DNA of 64,000 nucleotides from NCBI GenBank assembly GCA_920105625.2, contig CAKKTE020000605.1, forward strand, positions 1,302,001-1,366,000, read 5' to 3'. A model generated the notes under the pieces. That model was not told where the DNA came from, searched no databases, and saw only the letters and a program-made list of their open reading frames with translations. The DNA is from Clusia tigrina (Eukaryota; Arthropoda; Insecta; Diptera; Clusiidae). Below are positions 22,381 to 32,815 of the stretch, piece by piece. Both the position numbers and the translations under genes were made by a program. Within the stretch, counting starts at the first letter, position 1. Each line of letters opens with the position of its first letter.

Positions 22381-22930
22381 ATGTAAAATAAATTTAATGC
22401 GTTTTTCTGAGTCAGCATCCTTTCCAATCAAGTCTTTCGGAGGTTTAGGCCAAAATTCCTCTGATAGCCGTAGAAATTACGGTCCACATCTCCATTTCGA
22501 CGGCGGTGAACACGTTACTGTTTTATGAGGGCGGGTAGCATCATCTGCAGGGTTAAGATCTCCAGGAACCCAATTTCACTGAACACTTTCCGATGAGTCC
22601 AATATTTCTCCAATACGGTGGGCCACAAATTGTTTGTAATGACTTCTATCGGCGCTTCCAGAGGAGGACTGTTTTTGAATCAGGCCAAAATATGATTCTG
22701 CTCGGTACTAAATTCATTGGTTTGCTACAATTGCATCCTTTAATCGCACTCCCAGTACGGCCGCTTGTAAATCCAGCCTAAATATTGAGTGTTTTTGAAG
22801 GGCAACATTTCGACTTACCAAAAATATATGACACTTCAATGTCTTTCATATATTCGATACGCCAATATCCAACAGCGGCATAGGCTGATTCGCTAGCATC
22901 TACGAATGCAGTTGGACGATAGCTTTCCCA
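22381..22930 (-). pseudogene. BEL-2 RNase H remnant
   Basis: After the Harbinger end, minus-strand frames continue the BEL-2 pol with FVDASESAYAAVGYW near 22900 and a later FWPDSKTVL, as in BEL RNase H. Several frameshifts are present. Confidence 0.7.
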
Positions 22931-24035
22931 TTAAGAAAATTCAAGCTATGACATCTAGGTACTCTGAAATTTTTGAGTTCATCAAGTTGCTTGTACCATT
23001 GATACCATCTGTCATATATTTCCTTTGGAATTGGCGAATTCCAGCCAATGTAACATTTCCACAACTCCTGTAAAAGTAATTTCGAAATTATTAATATGTT
23101 GGATAGGTATCCAAATGGATCGAAAATGGACATTTTTAAGCTAAGCACTTCGCGTTTCGTAGGTCGTCTACTTCCATTTAACACTGACGTTGGCACTTTT
23201 GAAAATTTAAATTTGAAACAAAATTCATCAGCGTCTGCGTCCCAAAACACCCCAAGTATCTTTTCTGTTGATAAATGAGTTTGTCCTACATCTTTTAAGA
23301 TCGAAGGCGCTGGAGAATGACAAACATCTTGTTTTACTTTGAGTGAGTTGGATAAAAATCCTCGTAGTTCCATTTCGGCTTGGCTGTGGATATGTGTCAC
23401 TAATTTTGATGTTTCAATGGCCTCTGTTTCGTTACTAAAGCTGTCGACGTAATCATCCACGTAATGTAGTTCGGTTATAGTTTTTACGGCTCGCGGGTGT
23501 GCATGTAGGAATTTTTCTGCGCTAGAATTTTAGCATACTGTGCTGACCATGGTGAACTAACTGACCCAAAAGTTATGGCCTTCATCACATATGTATCTGG
23601 AAGCTTTGAAGAATCTCCATCTCTCCACAAGAACCTTTGAGCGTTCCAATCAGCTGGGCGCACACTAACACGATGGAACATCTCTCGTATGTCGGCTGAC
23701 ACATCTATTACACCCTGTCGAAATTTAAGCAAAACTGAAACCAAAGATTTTGGCTGGTATTTATCAGGTCCCTTGGAGACTTCATCGATAAAGGCGATTT
23801 TATCACGGGTGCCCTTCGGACCACTTATAGTAACAGGAAAATATTTCAATAAATTTATATCGTTACCTTCTTTTAAAACTGTTCCAATTTGTAATCGTTC
23901 TTGGCTTGGTGTGGTCATTTCGGTTACGACATTATTTATTCCATCGGCGACTTGGGGTGCTTGTCGAATTTCATGTAGTATGTAGTTTCCGACACGAAGA
24001 TATTCCATACTCTCGTTTGGAGTAACATGATGCAA
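22900..24035 (-). pseudogene. BEL-2 reverse transcriptase
   Basis: The frame 23484-24035 covers the fingers and palm (DVSADIREMFHRV, VSSPWSAQYA). The frame 22900-23460 starts immediately after the YVDD box (HYVDDYVDSF is seen across about 23450-23475 when frames are changed) and continues through the thumb region with SIFDPFGYLSN. One frameshift of about one base separates the two frames near 23470. The catalytic YVDD itself is intact. Confidence 0.85.
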
Positions 24036-25300
24036 CGTTGTGGCCTGGGCGAAGGCAAGAAAAGCAAAGGCGGTTAGCTTACACAGTTTCCCAATTTCTC
24101 GGATATGGTTAATGTTTGAAATTTAGGACACTGGTTCAACCGATGATAGGCTTGGCAACACTTGCATTTTGGTTTTGTCTTGTTCTCTGCAACGGCGTAT
24201 ACTGGCTTGTAGGATTTACTTCTTTTGTCGTTGGATGGGATATCCATGGCTGACGGCTCGGAGATTGACATTGCCGTTGCCATCGAGACGTATAAGGCGA
24301 TTTGTTGCAACCAACTCTCAAAGTCGCGAACTGTTGGATATCTGGTGCTATGGAAAATGTGTGACGTACCCATTCCTCTCTCTTTGGCATAGGCAGTTTA
24401 GTCACTAGTTTATCTAAAATAGTAGGATTGTTAAGATGCGGCTGTGCACCAGAATTTTCTAAAAAGGCAGTTCAATTAGCTACCATTGTACTAAAATTTA
24501 CAATCTCATTCGGCTTAAAAATATTGATTGCCGGAAATGCCCGAACTTTACTAATCTGGCTCCTTATAAGGATTTCTTGGCGTCCACAACGAATTTCCAG
24601 CGTATTCAATACAGCGTCTACACTATTTGGGTGTATGACTACTAATGCTCTCGCGTCACCTTCTAATGCTTTTTGTAAGCAAGTCAGATTTTCTAATTTA
24701 CTATACATAGACGCGGCTGTCGTTTCTTTGTATGATACAGAGAACATGGGACACTGTTCTGGGTGACCTGAAAATTCTGGTAAATCCACTAACTTACGAT
24801 TTACCGGGTTATAAACAGGATTCCGTAAGCGTGCTGTTATATTGGTGGTATTTTCATATTATGGCTGGGTGTTGTTAAACGAAGGGTGGGCAAAAACTTG
24901 ATCTGAAGCGGCTGAACTAGTCTTGTAGGTATCTGGAACTGTAGTGGCGACGGTGGTGTTGTCGGCTAGGTAAGAAGTGGCTGCGGCAACAGAATTCTCA
25001 TTGGCGGCATATTGGTTGGCGGTATACATGTTGGCATCATGTATGTTGACGGCATGTCCATCGCCGGCATGTACAATTGTGTTTTGAACAGTGGTACTCG
25101 GAATGCTTATCTTGGTGTCATCCTTCCTCTAATTCTGGTTATTTAGGACTGTCTGTATTTCTTGCATTAAGGACGTCACGGCAAGCTACAAGCTTCTCAA
25201 CTCCTCGCGGATTTCGGCAATTTCGCTACTTTTGGTTTCAATAATTGTAGCTTCTTCACTTTGATGATCAGTGTCAGTAGATGAATGTGGCATTTTTCTT
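24036..25300 (-). pseudogene. BEL-2 gag and protease region
   Basis: Starting near 25290 on the minus strand (ATG for MPHSSTDTDHQ), broken frames encode a Ser/Thr-rich N-terminal part, the gag domain with LPEFSGHPEQCPMFSVSY (frame 24472-24789), and a Cys-rich motif CKCCQAYHRLNQC (frame 24074-24373). Stops occur near 25190, 25133 and 24860. The protease region between 24040 and 24075 appears largely deleted, because gag runs almost directly into the RT-proximal frame. Confidence 0.75.
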
Positions 25301-25366
25301 TTTTGTCGTCTTGTTCGCATCATTTATTTCACAAATTATTCACTGATTACTATTATTTTTATAAAG

Positions 25367-25774
25367 TGTCGCGAAATATGAAGACGGGAATTTTTTCGAT
25401 GATTTAAATAAACTTTATTAAAGTGTAAGGGTTATAAAAATAATAGTTTAATGCTCCCGGCTGGCCATCCTCACAATTCCGCTGTCTTTCACAATATGTC
25501 AAGTTTCAGAATGCATCGCTCCATTATATACAATTCGCTCCTCATAGCAAAGCACAAAATCCGCTATTTGGGAGCGAGCACAAATTCTGAATTCATGGAA
25601 TCACATTCGCCACCCGGGAACATAAATGTTTCATGCTGGCAATTAATTGGAAAATTGTCGTAAACAATTAATGGGAAAAAATCCGAAACGCAGAAAAACA
25701 TTTGAAAGCAATTAAACAGAAAAAATGTTCGAAAACAATTATGCAGAAAAAAACTTTACACTTAATTTCTAACA
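25367..25774 (-). repeat. BEL-2 5' LTR (408 bp)
   Basis: On the minus strand it starts TGTTAGAAATTAAG and ends TTTCGCGACA. It is shorter than the other LTR by loss of repeated motifs near its start. No TGG-type PBS follows the LTR end; the sequence is CTTTATAAAAATAATAG. Confidence 0.9.
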
Positions 25775-25779
25775 ATATT

Positions 25780-26366
25780 CGTTATTTATGTACGCGTCTA
25801 CTGCAACACGTTTTTCAATCACATAATGCTGAAAATTAATCTACCACTCCCTTCACATTTCAAATTTGCAATATACTCGTAGATATATGGGAAAGAAGCA
25901 AAAGCATCATCGAAATTGATCTACGAAGGTGGGCTAAAGAGTTTCTTGGATCAGATGAGAACTAATATTTGAATGCATAAAATATTTTAGTTTTCAATAT
26001 AGTGTCCCCTAGATGAATATAATTATCCAATACTTACTATAGCCTCTGTTATTTTATGCCGTTAATAAAATACAGGATGAATATAATTTTCAATAGCACT
26101 TTATTTTTACATTTATGGAGCTTTAAGATACTAAGTGTATCATCTCCCTACAACAACTTTTATTGAATGTGATATGTACTGTATCAAATTGGTTTGACCT
26201 TTATATAGTGCGATCGGTAAAATTCGTCACGCCAGAGTACTTTTATTCTTTATATAGAAGTTGCGAGAAGGAGAGGTAATATGTAGGTAATGAAGTTAAT
26301 AATGTATATATATATTAATGAGAGTAATTACAGAATTGAGAAACGAGATATGCGAATGCATATAGC
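25780..26366. other. AT-rich spacer
   Basis: I see no gene with support. Short frames around 25890-25965 are not assignable. Confidence 0.4.
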
Positions 26367-26558
26367 AGAGACCACAGAGACGCGACACTTAAACGTCACT
26401 CGTTTTGCGCACACTTACTCATGTGCAAAACTGTAGTAGTGTGGCTGATTTTCTGCAGAACCTACAAACCTATACAGATTTCCAACTAATGATAAAGAAA
26501 GAAATTTTTTGAAACGTCACAAAATTTGGCGTTTAAGTGTCCCTTCTCTGTGTTCTCT
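26367..26558. mobile_element. MITE, 192 bp
   Basis: The left end AGAGACCACAGAGACGCGAC and the reverse complement of the right end AGAGAACACAGAGAAGGGAC are near-identical, and the match continues into ACTTAAACG for about 30 bp in total. There is no coding sequence. The TSD is not clear. Confidence 0.75.
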
Positions 26559-26577
26559 AGTATGTAGTACATGTAAA

Positions 26578-27061
26578 GCGACCCTTAGACGGTCAATTGA
26601 TTGAAAGGAAATTTCATGTATGAATTTATAAAATATGGATGTATGCGTCACATGGACACCGATTGATGGAAAATTAAAACATTTTGATGAATGAGAGAGG
26701 AAAAGAGAGAAACAAAAAGAGTCCCGCTATTTGATTTCGAACGCCGTACAAACATGGTAGCGGAAACGGATGAATATCATTTCTCATACTTTCAACGAAA
26801 TGAAACCTTGATATTCGATAATTTATCTCTTTTTCAAGTACATTTTTCAACCAAATGAGTTGATCCTTATTTTTTATTTCTTTGGACTGCTAATACCAAT
26901 ATAAACAACACAATCATCCGTATCGCTCACGATATATGTGTTCACCGCAACAACGTGAAGCAAACTAAAATTTGACGTCAACGGATTGAAGAGTGTAAGG
27001 ACAACCGTAAAATACGCATACACGAAATTTCCCTTCAATCGATTGACCGTCTAAGGGTGAC
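26578..27061. mobile_element. Harbinger-like MITE, 484 bp
   Basis: Inverted terminal repeats of about 35 bp (CCCTTAGACGGTCAATTG on the left, its complement on the right) enclose a sequence whose right half is the complement of 9796-10008. It is flanked by TAAA and TTTA. The internal part keeps the start region of a transposon protein, now without an ATG (ATCGTGAGC where the other copy has ATCATGAGT). It is a non-autonomous derivative. Confidence 0.75.
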
Positions 27062-27337
27062 TTTAAGCCTATATTCATAGGCATGGTAAGATACTTGTAT
27101 ACATGGTACAATACTTATATGCATGGTAGCGGTGACAGCCTCTGTATCCTTTCTAGGAAGTAATTATCCGGAAGGAATTTCGTGAATTCTTATAGGTTGG
27201 GTATCCGATAGGCTGCCAGAATGCAGCTATTTACTTCAGCTGGTCCAGAAGGGATAAATAGGAATCAGCATATTGTTTTACCTTTTTCCATTGAGTCAAT
27301 AATCAAAATCTCTATAGTATCACAAGAGACTGAAACC

Positions 27338-27434
27338 TGTTACGATCAGCTGATGGCTACCTTATTTGGTGCATCTGATAACTGTTCGGTTTAGAGTCAT
27401 CATACTCCGGTTGATGCGCTCTCTCTCTCTCTAA

Positions 27435-27499
<65 letters not shown>
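27338..27499 (+). repeat. Solo LTR X copy 2, left segment with expanded TA tract
   Basis: TGTTACGATCAGC to about 27437 matches 10014-10115. A pure TA tract of about 60 bp follows, where copy 1 has only a short TATATATA. The direct repeat AACC at 27334-27337 and 38712-38715 flanks the full LTR, as a 4-bp TSD. The two insertions described below lie inside it. Confidence 0.8.
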
Positions 27500-27503
<4 letters not shown>

Positions 27504-27671
27504 GGAACTGTTTTTCCCTAAACAGTGGCAACGCTGTTTTAGAGGCGGTCAACGAGCTGTCAACGAGCTGGGGAGTCAGTCGAAACGGATCGCGAGTGAA
27601 ACAAGACTTCTTTTGTACTTGGAACTTATTTTTAATAAACTGTACCATTCATATATTAATAAGCTGTACCA
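27500..27671 (+). repeat. 5' LTR of Mdg3-like element
   Basis: It starts TGTGGGAACTG and ends CTGTACCA. AATAAACTGTACC near its end is a likely poly(A) signal. Confidence 0.9.
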
Positions 27672-27677
27672 TAAATT

Positions 27678-27695
27678 TGGGGGATCGTCCGGGAT
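27678..27695 (+). other. PBS of Mdg3-like element (tRNA-Pro-like)
   Basis: TGGGGGATCGTCCGGGAT lies six bases after the LTR end. From known families it resembles, with one difference, the tRNA-Pro primer site of gammaretroviruses. Other tRNAs are possible. Confidence 0.7.
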
Positions 27696-27816
27696 AAGAA
27701 TAAAATACGCGTCGCGAAAAGAAAATAAAACGTGTGTAAGTTTGTGCGGGATTTTTTGAGCCAAAACGGAGAAAAAGAAATATATATTTAAAAAAAAAAA
27801 AAAATTTATATATAAA

Positions 27817-30800
27817 ATGCGTTCTTTACAAGAATTCGAGAAAATTCGCAGAAACATCCGTTACGCCAGTAAAGTGAATATTACGGCGTTGCATAAATAC
27901 ATATTTGAAAGAGAAGGCGATAGACGTAATCGGCAGAGGCTGAGAGAGTTTAGCGGTTTTGGTTTCGACACTGACGACGAACAATACCAGAGGAAAGCAG
28001 CGTACATTGATTCAAATCTAACGGCGGCTGATTTGGCGGTGATATGCTCGATTCTGGGAATCAAGCACTCAGTTGACGACGTAAAGGCGCACATCTTTCA
28101 ATTTCTTCATAACTTCGAGAGCGAAGAAAACGGCGATGAAGAAACAGAGGATGAAAACGACGATGACGACGAAGCAAGCAATGACGACGAGATAACTGAG
28201 AGCGAAGCAACTGAAGAGCGAGAGACAGACGAAGAAGACGGCGATCAGACGGTACGATGGAACGACAGGAATGTTGAAGCTAACGACGGTAAAGATACAA
28301 AAACAAAAAAATCAGAGCGCAAGCGCAGCGACAAACGAACAAATCAGAAAAAAGAGAGAGAGGTAAATCGCGAGAGAGGCGACTACGTAAATCAACCACC
28401 AAAATTTGTAATGAGTTTTAGAGACATTGAAGACTCCATACGCTTATTTGACGGCAGCGCAAATATTTCTATTGAAGCATGGGTGACAGAATTCGAAGAG
28501 ACAGCTACGCTCATGAATTGGGACGAATTGCAAAAGTTTGTATTTGCAAAAAAGTCAGTTAGAGGGCTAGCAAAGACATTTCTTTGCAGTGAGAAAAGTT
28601 TATCTTCGTGGAATAATTTAAAAGGAGCTCTCTTATCAGAATTTGGAACGACAGTCAACAGTGCTGTGCTGCATAAACAACTTGTGGAACGTAAAATGCA
28701 AAAAGAAGAAGGTGTAAGAGAATATTTTTTTCAAATGAAAGACATTGCGGGTCGCGGTAATATAGAAGATCGTGCTTTAATTCAATATGTTATTGACGGT
28801 ATTAATGATTTAAACATAAACAAAACAATTTTGTACGGTGCGAAAGACTTAGCGGAGTTTAAAGAAAAATTAAAATATTACGAAATATTACGCGCGAATA
28901 ATGAGAAAAGTGCGAACATAAAGAATGACAAAAAACAAAACATAAATATAAAATTTTCTAATGAGAATGGGAAAAAGAGTGTCGATAAGTGCTTTAATTG
29001 CGGCGAAAAAGGGCACAAAGCAACCGAGTGCAAAAACAAAGAGAAAGGAACAAAATGTTTTGCATGTAATAAATTCGGCCATATTTCTAAGAATTGTCCG
29101 AATAAGAAAGCAAACGAAGCAAAAGTAAATGTAAACATTATAAATGATTTTAAAAACCGAATGATAAAGCAAATTAACATTAATGGTTTCGAAACAAGTG
29201 CATTACTCGATACTGGTAGTAAGTTTAACATTTTAAAAGAAAGTGTTTTCAAACGTTTGGAAAACTGTAAAAAGTCTGACTCAAACGTATACTTAATCGG
29301 TTTCGGTAATACGGAGGCAAATAAAATAAAATCGGTCGGTCGCGTATTGATTAATTTTAATATAGACGATGAAAACTTTGAGATGCCATTTGAAATTGTT
29401 CCTTCTGATTGTTTAAATATTCCAGTTGTTATTGGTTGTGAAATATGTTCACAAGCTGAAATAAACATTAATCCAACGAGTCTAACGATTAAAAAACTTA
29501 AAAATAATGATGAAAATGACTTACAAAATATGATGAAAATAAATGCAACAGACGATTTCGAAAATAATTTTGAATTTGATGAAACTCTAAATAAAAATTT
29601 AAAACGTAAAGTCGTTGAAATTGTTAAAAATTATAAACCCAACAAAACTAAAACAACGAATGTTGAAATGAAAATTTTCCTGAAAGATGATAATCCAATT
29701 TCATCGAGACCACGTAGATTGCCTATGGCTGAAAGAATCATTGTCGAACAGCAGATAGACGAATGGTTGAGAGACGGTATCATCGAAGAATCGGAGTCGG
29801 AGTACAGTAGCCCTGTAGTTTTGGTACGCAAGCGTGATGGCACACTAAGACTCTGTGTCGATTATCGACGAATCAATAAGGTGATTTTGAAGGATCGTTT
29901 CCCATTGCCACTAATTGAGGATCAATTGGACCGATTACAAAGCGCAAAACTTTTCAGTACCATAGATCTGAAGAACGGCTTTTTTCATGTCAACGTAGCG
30001 AGCGATAGCCAGAGATACACATCTTTCGTGACACATAATGGTCAGTTCCAATTCAAGAAGGTTCCGTTTGGACTATGCAACTCACCCAGTGTATTTCAGA
30101 GGTACGGAAACTCAATTTTTCGTGATTTGACTCGAAGAGGCATAGCCCTACCGTATATTGATGATATTATTATACCTGCCGATAATGAAGACGAAGCAAT
30201 ACAGCGTCTAGAAGAAGTGTTTTTGCTGTGCAGAGATTATGGCCTAGAGATCAATATGAAAAAATGCCAATTTTTGAGAAAACGTGTCGAATTTTTGGGA
30301 CATGTCATAGAACAGCACACGATTTCACCAACGCCAGCCAAAATCGAAGCAATAAAGAAATTCAAGTTACCAGAAAATTTGAAAGAGTTGGAAAGTTTCA
30401 TCGGACTGGCTAGCTATTTCCGAAAGTTCGTTCAAGGATTTTCAACGATGGCTAAACCATTAACAGATTTAAAAAAGAAAGACAAAAGATTTGAAATGGG
30501 AAAAGAACAGATTTCTTCATTTAACGCGATAAAACATGCTTTATGCAATAAGCCGACGCTGAGGATATTCAATCAGAATTCGGAAACTGAGGTTCACACG
30601 GATGCTTCGATGCATGGATATGGAGCCGTACTGTTGCAAAGGGCATTTGATGATTGCAACCTGCATCCGGTGTACTTTATGAGCAAAAAAACCACTGAAG
30701 CTGAGAAAAAGTACTCGAGTTATGAGCTGGAGGTGTTGGCAGTAGTCGAAGCAGTGAAGAAGTTTCGTATATATCTTCTTGGCCTACATTTCAAGCTCGT

Positions 30801-32055
30801 CACCGATTGTAACGCGTTTACGAAGACCTTAACAAAAAAGGATTTGTGTACAAGAGTAGCGCGATGGGTTTTGCTGCTTGAGGAATACGATTATACTGTG
30901 GAACACCGATCAGGATCCCAGATGCGACATGTCGACGCTTTAAGTCGATATCCGATTATGATGATTAACGAATCAAATATTTTATGTGAAATTAGAAACG
31001 CTCAAAGCAGAGATGACAAATTGATTGCAATAAGAGAAATTCTTCGTGACAAGTCAAATTATGATAGATATTTTTTGAAAGGCGACGTTATTCATAAGCT
31101 AAAGGATGAACGAGAACTTGTTGTCATACCTGAAGAGATGCAAACCAATATTATTCGGCAAGTACATGACAAAGGACACTTTGCGGTGAAGAAGACAAAG
31201 GAACTCGTATCAAGAGATTTCTATATACCGAGGCTTGAAGAGAAGATACAAGGAGTAATATCTTGTTGTATTCATTGTATTCTATGTAATCGAAAACGTG
31301 GCAAAATGGAAGGAGAACTTCATCCTATCAGTAAAGGCGAAACTCCGTTGCAAACGTACCATGTGGATTTTCTTGGGCCACTTGAGTCGACGAACAAACT
31401 TTACAATCACATATTAGCAGTTGTGGATGCTTTCACAAAATTTATTTGGTTGTATCCCACAAAAACGACGTCAGCGAAAGATTTGATTCAAAAACTTCAA
31501 ACGCAAAGCCAAATATTTGGGAATCCAGTCAGCATCGTATCTGATCGAGGCTCTGCGTTCACCAGTGAAGATTTCAAGAACTATTGTAGCGAACAAAACA
31601 TAAAGCATTTTCTGATAACGACTGGCCTACCACGCGTCAATGGACAAATTGAAAGAATGAATGCCGTGATCGCTAACGTCCTTGCGAAACTTAGTCTTGG
31701 GGAACCAACGAAATGGTACAAACACGTGCAGGCGGTACAGCAGCTAATGAATGCTTCATTTTCACGAAGTACGCACGCAACACCCTTTGAGCTAATGACC
31801 GGTGTGAAAATGCGGATGAAAGACGACTTGCATATCAAAGAGCTTATCGGAGCTGAAATTGTGAAGCAATTTGATGACCAACGAAACAAACTACGTCAGC
31901 AGGCAAAAGAGCACATCCTGCAAATCCAAGCAGAAAATAAGAAGTCATACGATCGTAAGCGGAAACCAGCACGAAAATATAAAGTTGGTGATCTGGTAGC
32001 CATCAAAAGGACTCAGTGGTTTGAAGCTCAAACCAAAATATTTGGGGCCTTATGA
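27817..32055 (+). CDS. Mdg3-like Gag-Pol polyprotein (1412 aa)
   Basis: One ORF starts at an ATG 121 bases after the PBS. Order by residue: capsid-like gag (about 200-380) after a very acidic 100-150 region; two CCHC zinc knuckles (CFNCGEKGHKATEC near 391, CFACNKFGHISKNC near 413); protease with LLDTGSKFN near 463; reverse transcriptase with YIDDII near 780; RNase H with HTDASMHG near 926; integrase with an HHCC zinc site near 1116-1158 and the D, D, E triad at HVDFLG (about 1181), SDRGSAF (about 1241) and QIERM (about 1276). Gag and Pol share one frame, so no frameshifting is needed. The frame ends at 32055 in FGAL after an apparent one-base error. The natural C-terminus continues in another frame (32036-32248). 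Confidence 0.92.
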   Translation: MRSLQEFEKIRRNIRYASKVNITALHKYIFEREGDRRNRQRLREFSGFGFDTDDEQYQRKAAYIDSNLTAADLAVICSILGIKHSVDDVKAHIFQFLHNFESEENGDEETEDENDDDDEASNDDEITESEATEERETDEEDGDQTVRWNDRNVEANDGKDTKTKKSERKRSDKRTNQKKEREVNRERGDYVNQPPKFVMSFRDIEDSIRLFDGSANISIEAWVTEFEETATLMNWDELQKFVFAKKSVRGLAKTFLCSEKSLSSWNNLKGALLSEFGTTVNSAVLHKQLVERKMQKEEGVREYFFQMKDIAGRGNIEDRALIQYVIDGINDLNINKTILYGAKDLAEFKEKLKYYEILRANNEKSANIKNDKKQNINIKFSNENGKKSVDKCFNCGEKGHKATECKNKEKGTKCFACNKFGHISKNCPNKKANEAKVNVNIINDFKNRMIKQININGFETSALLDTGSKFNILKESVFKRLENCKKSDSNVYLIGFGNTEANKIKSVGRVLINFNIDDENFEMPFEIVPSDCLNIPVVIGCEICSQAEININPTSLTIKKLKNNDENDLQNMMKINATDDFENNFEFDETLNKNLKRKVVEIVKNYKPNKTKTTNVEMKIFLKDDNPISSRPRRLPMAERIIVEQQIDEWLRDGIIEESESEYSSPVVLVRKRDGTLRLCVDYRRINKVILKDRFPLPLIEDQLDRLQSAKLFSTIDLKNGFFHVNVASDSQRYTSFVTHNGQFQFKKVPFGLCNSPSVFQRYGNSIFRDLTRRGIALPYIDDIIIPADNEDEAIQRLEEVFLLCRDYGLEINMKKCQFLRKRVEFLGHVIEQHTISPTPAKIEAIKKFKLPENLKELESFIGLASYFRKFVQGFSTMAKPLTDLKKKDKRFEMGKEQISSFNAIKHALCNKPTLRIFNQNSETEVHTDASMHGYGAVLLQRAFDDCNLHPVYFMSKKTTEAEKKYSSYELEVLAVVEAVKKFRIYLLGLHFKLVTDCNAFTKTLTKKDLCTRVARWVLLLEEYDYTVEHRSGSQMRHVDALSRYPIMMINESNILCEIRNAQSRDDKLIAIREILRDKSNYDRYFLKGDVIHKLKDERELVVIPEEMQTNIIRQVHDKGHFAVKKTKELVSRDFYIPRLEEKIQGVISCCIHCILCNRKRGKMEGELHPISKGETPLQTYHVDFLGPLESTNKLYNHILAVVDAFTKFIWLYPTKTTSAKDLIQKLQTQSQIFGNPVSIVSDRGSAFTSEDFKNYCSEQNIKHFLITTGLPRVNGQIERMNAVIANVLAKLSLGEPTKWYKHVQAVQQLMNASFSRSTHATPFELMTGVKMRMKDDLHIKELIGAEIVKQFDDQRNKLRQQAKEHILQIQAENKKSYDRKRKPARKYKVGDLVAIKRTQWFEAQTKIFGAL

Positions 32056-32226
32056 GGTAACAGGGGTTAAACTAAAAAATTCTTATGATTTAATTCGAAC
32101 AGGTAATTGCTACGAGGGTCCCATGAAAACATGTAGTTGTGCTGAATTTATGAAGCCTTGGGTTCAATACGAAGACGATGATAGCGATGACACATTCGAG
32201 GCGAATGAAAATCAGAATGGCCGAGT

Positions 32227-32248
<22 letters not shown>
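32021..32248 (+). pseudogene. Displaced C-terminus of Mdg3-like integrase
   Basis: This frame gives KYLGPYEV, typical of the Gypsy integrase C-terminal GPY/F module, and runs to a stop inside the 3' LTR. It belongs to the preceding ORF and is separated from it by a small indel between about 32015 and 32036. It could also be a base-calling error. Confidence 0.8.
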
Positions 32249-32526
<278 letters not shown>

Positions 32527-32674
32527 CTTACCCCATACTAACACTCGATCCACCCACACATGCACCCATATTAGACCAGCTGTCGCGTATTAAAAGTTCG
32601 CCTCAACGCAACCTGAGCTTTCAACGCAAAAGCTGTCTAATTCTCTCACACAAAAAAAAATAAATAAAAAGTGA

Positions 32675-32676
<2 letters not shown>
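32527..32676. other. Short unique spacer between TA tracts
   Basis: About 150 bp that I could not match to LTR X copy 1 or to the neighbouring elements. Another TA tract (32677-32719) follows. Confidence 0.4.

Positions 32677-32719
<43 letters not shown>
32677..32719. repeat. TA microsatellite abutting a truncated LTR
   Basis: About 43 bp of TA repeats run directly into position 32720, where the errantivirus-type 3' LTR is cut off. Confidence 0.9.
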
Positions 32720-32720
<1 letters not shown>

Positions 32721-32762
32721 GGCGATTGACATCGTCGCTCTCACCAAGCGATCGTGTTAACT
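32720..32762 (-). repeat. Truncated 3' LTR (43 bp) of errantivirus-type element
   Basis: Minus-strand AGTTAACACGATCGC and the following bases are identical to the first 43 bp of the 5' LTR (38245-38203). The remaining roughly 247 bp are missing and replaced by TA repeats. Confidence 0.9.
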
Positions 32763-32772
32763 CCTCCCCCGC
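32763..32772 (-). other. Polypurine tract of errantivirus-type element
   Basis: Minus-strand GCGGGGGAGG abuts the AGTTAAC LTR start. Confidence 0.8.
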
Positions 32773-32815
32773 TTAAGTGAAGTTCGTCCTCGGACTTCCT
32801 GAAGCTGTCGATCAC

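Larger units (their letters stand above)
18681..25774 (-). mobile_element. BEL-2: BEL/Pao LTR retrotransposon, decayed and split
   Basis: Two LTRs bound a minus-strand BEL/Pao element: 25367-25774 on its 5' side and 18681-19123 on its 3' side. The pentamer ATATT occurs directly outside both ends (18676-18680 and 25775-25779), a clear 5-bp TSD. Gag, protease, RT, RNase H and integrase are present as broken frames. A Harbinger transposon is inserted at 20301-22377. Confidence 0.92.

Noticed and set aside
27437..27510. Frames of alternating Tyr and Ile in TA tracts (also 32383-32663)
   Set aside because: They are produced by TA microsatellites and have no coding meaning.
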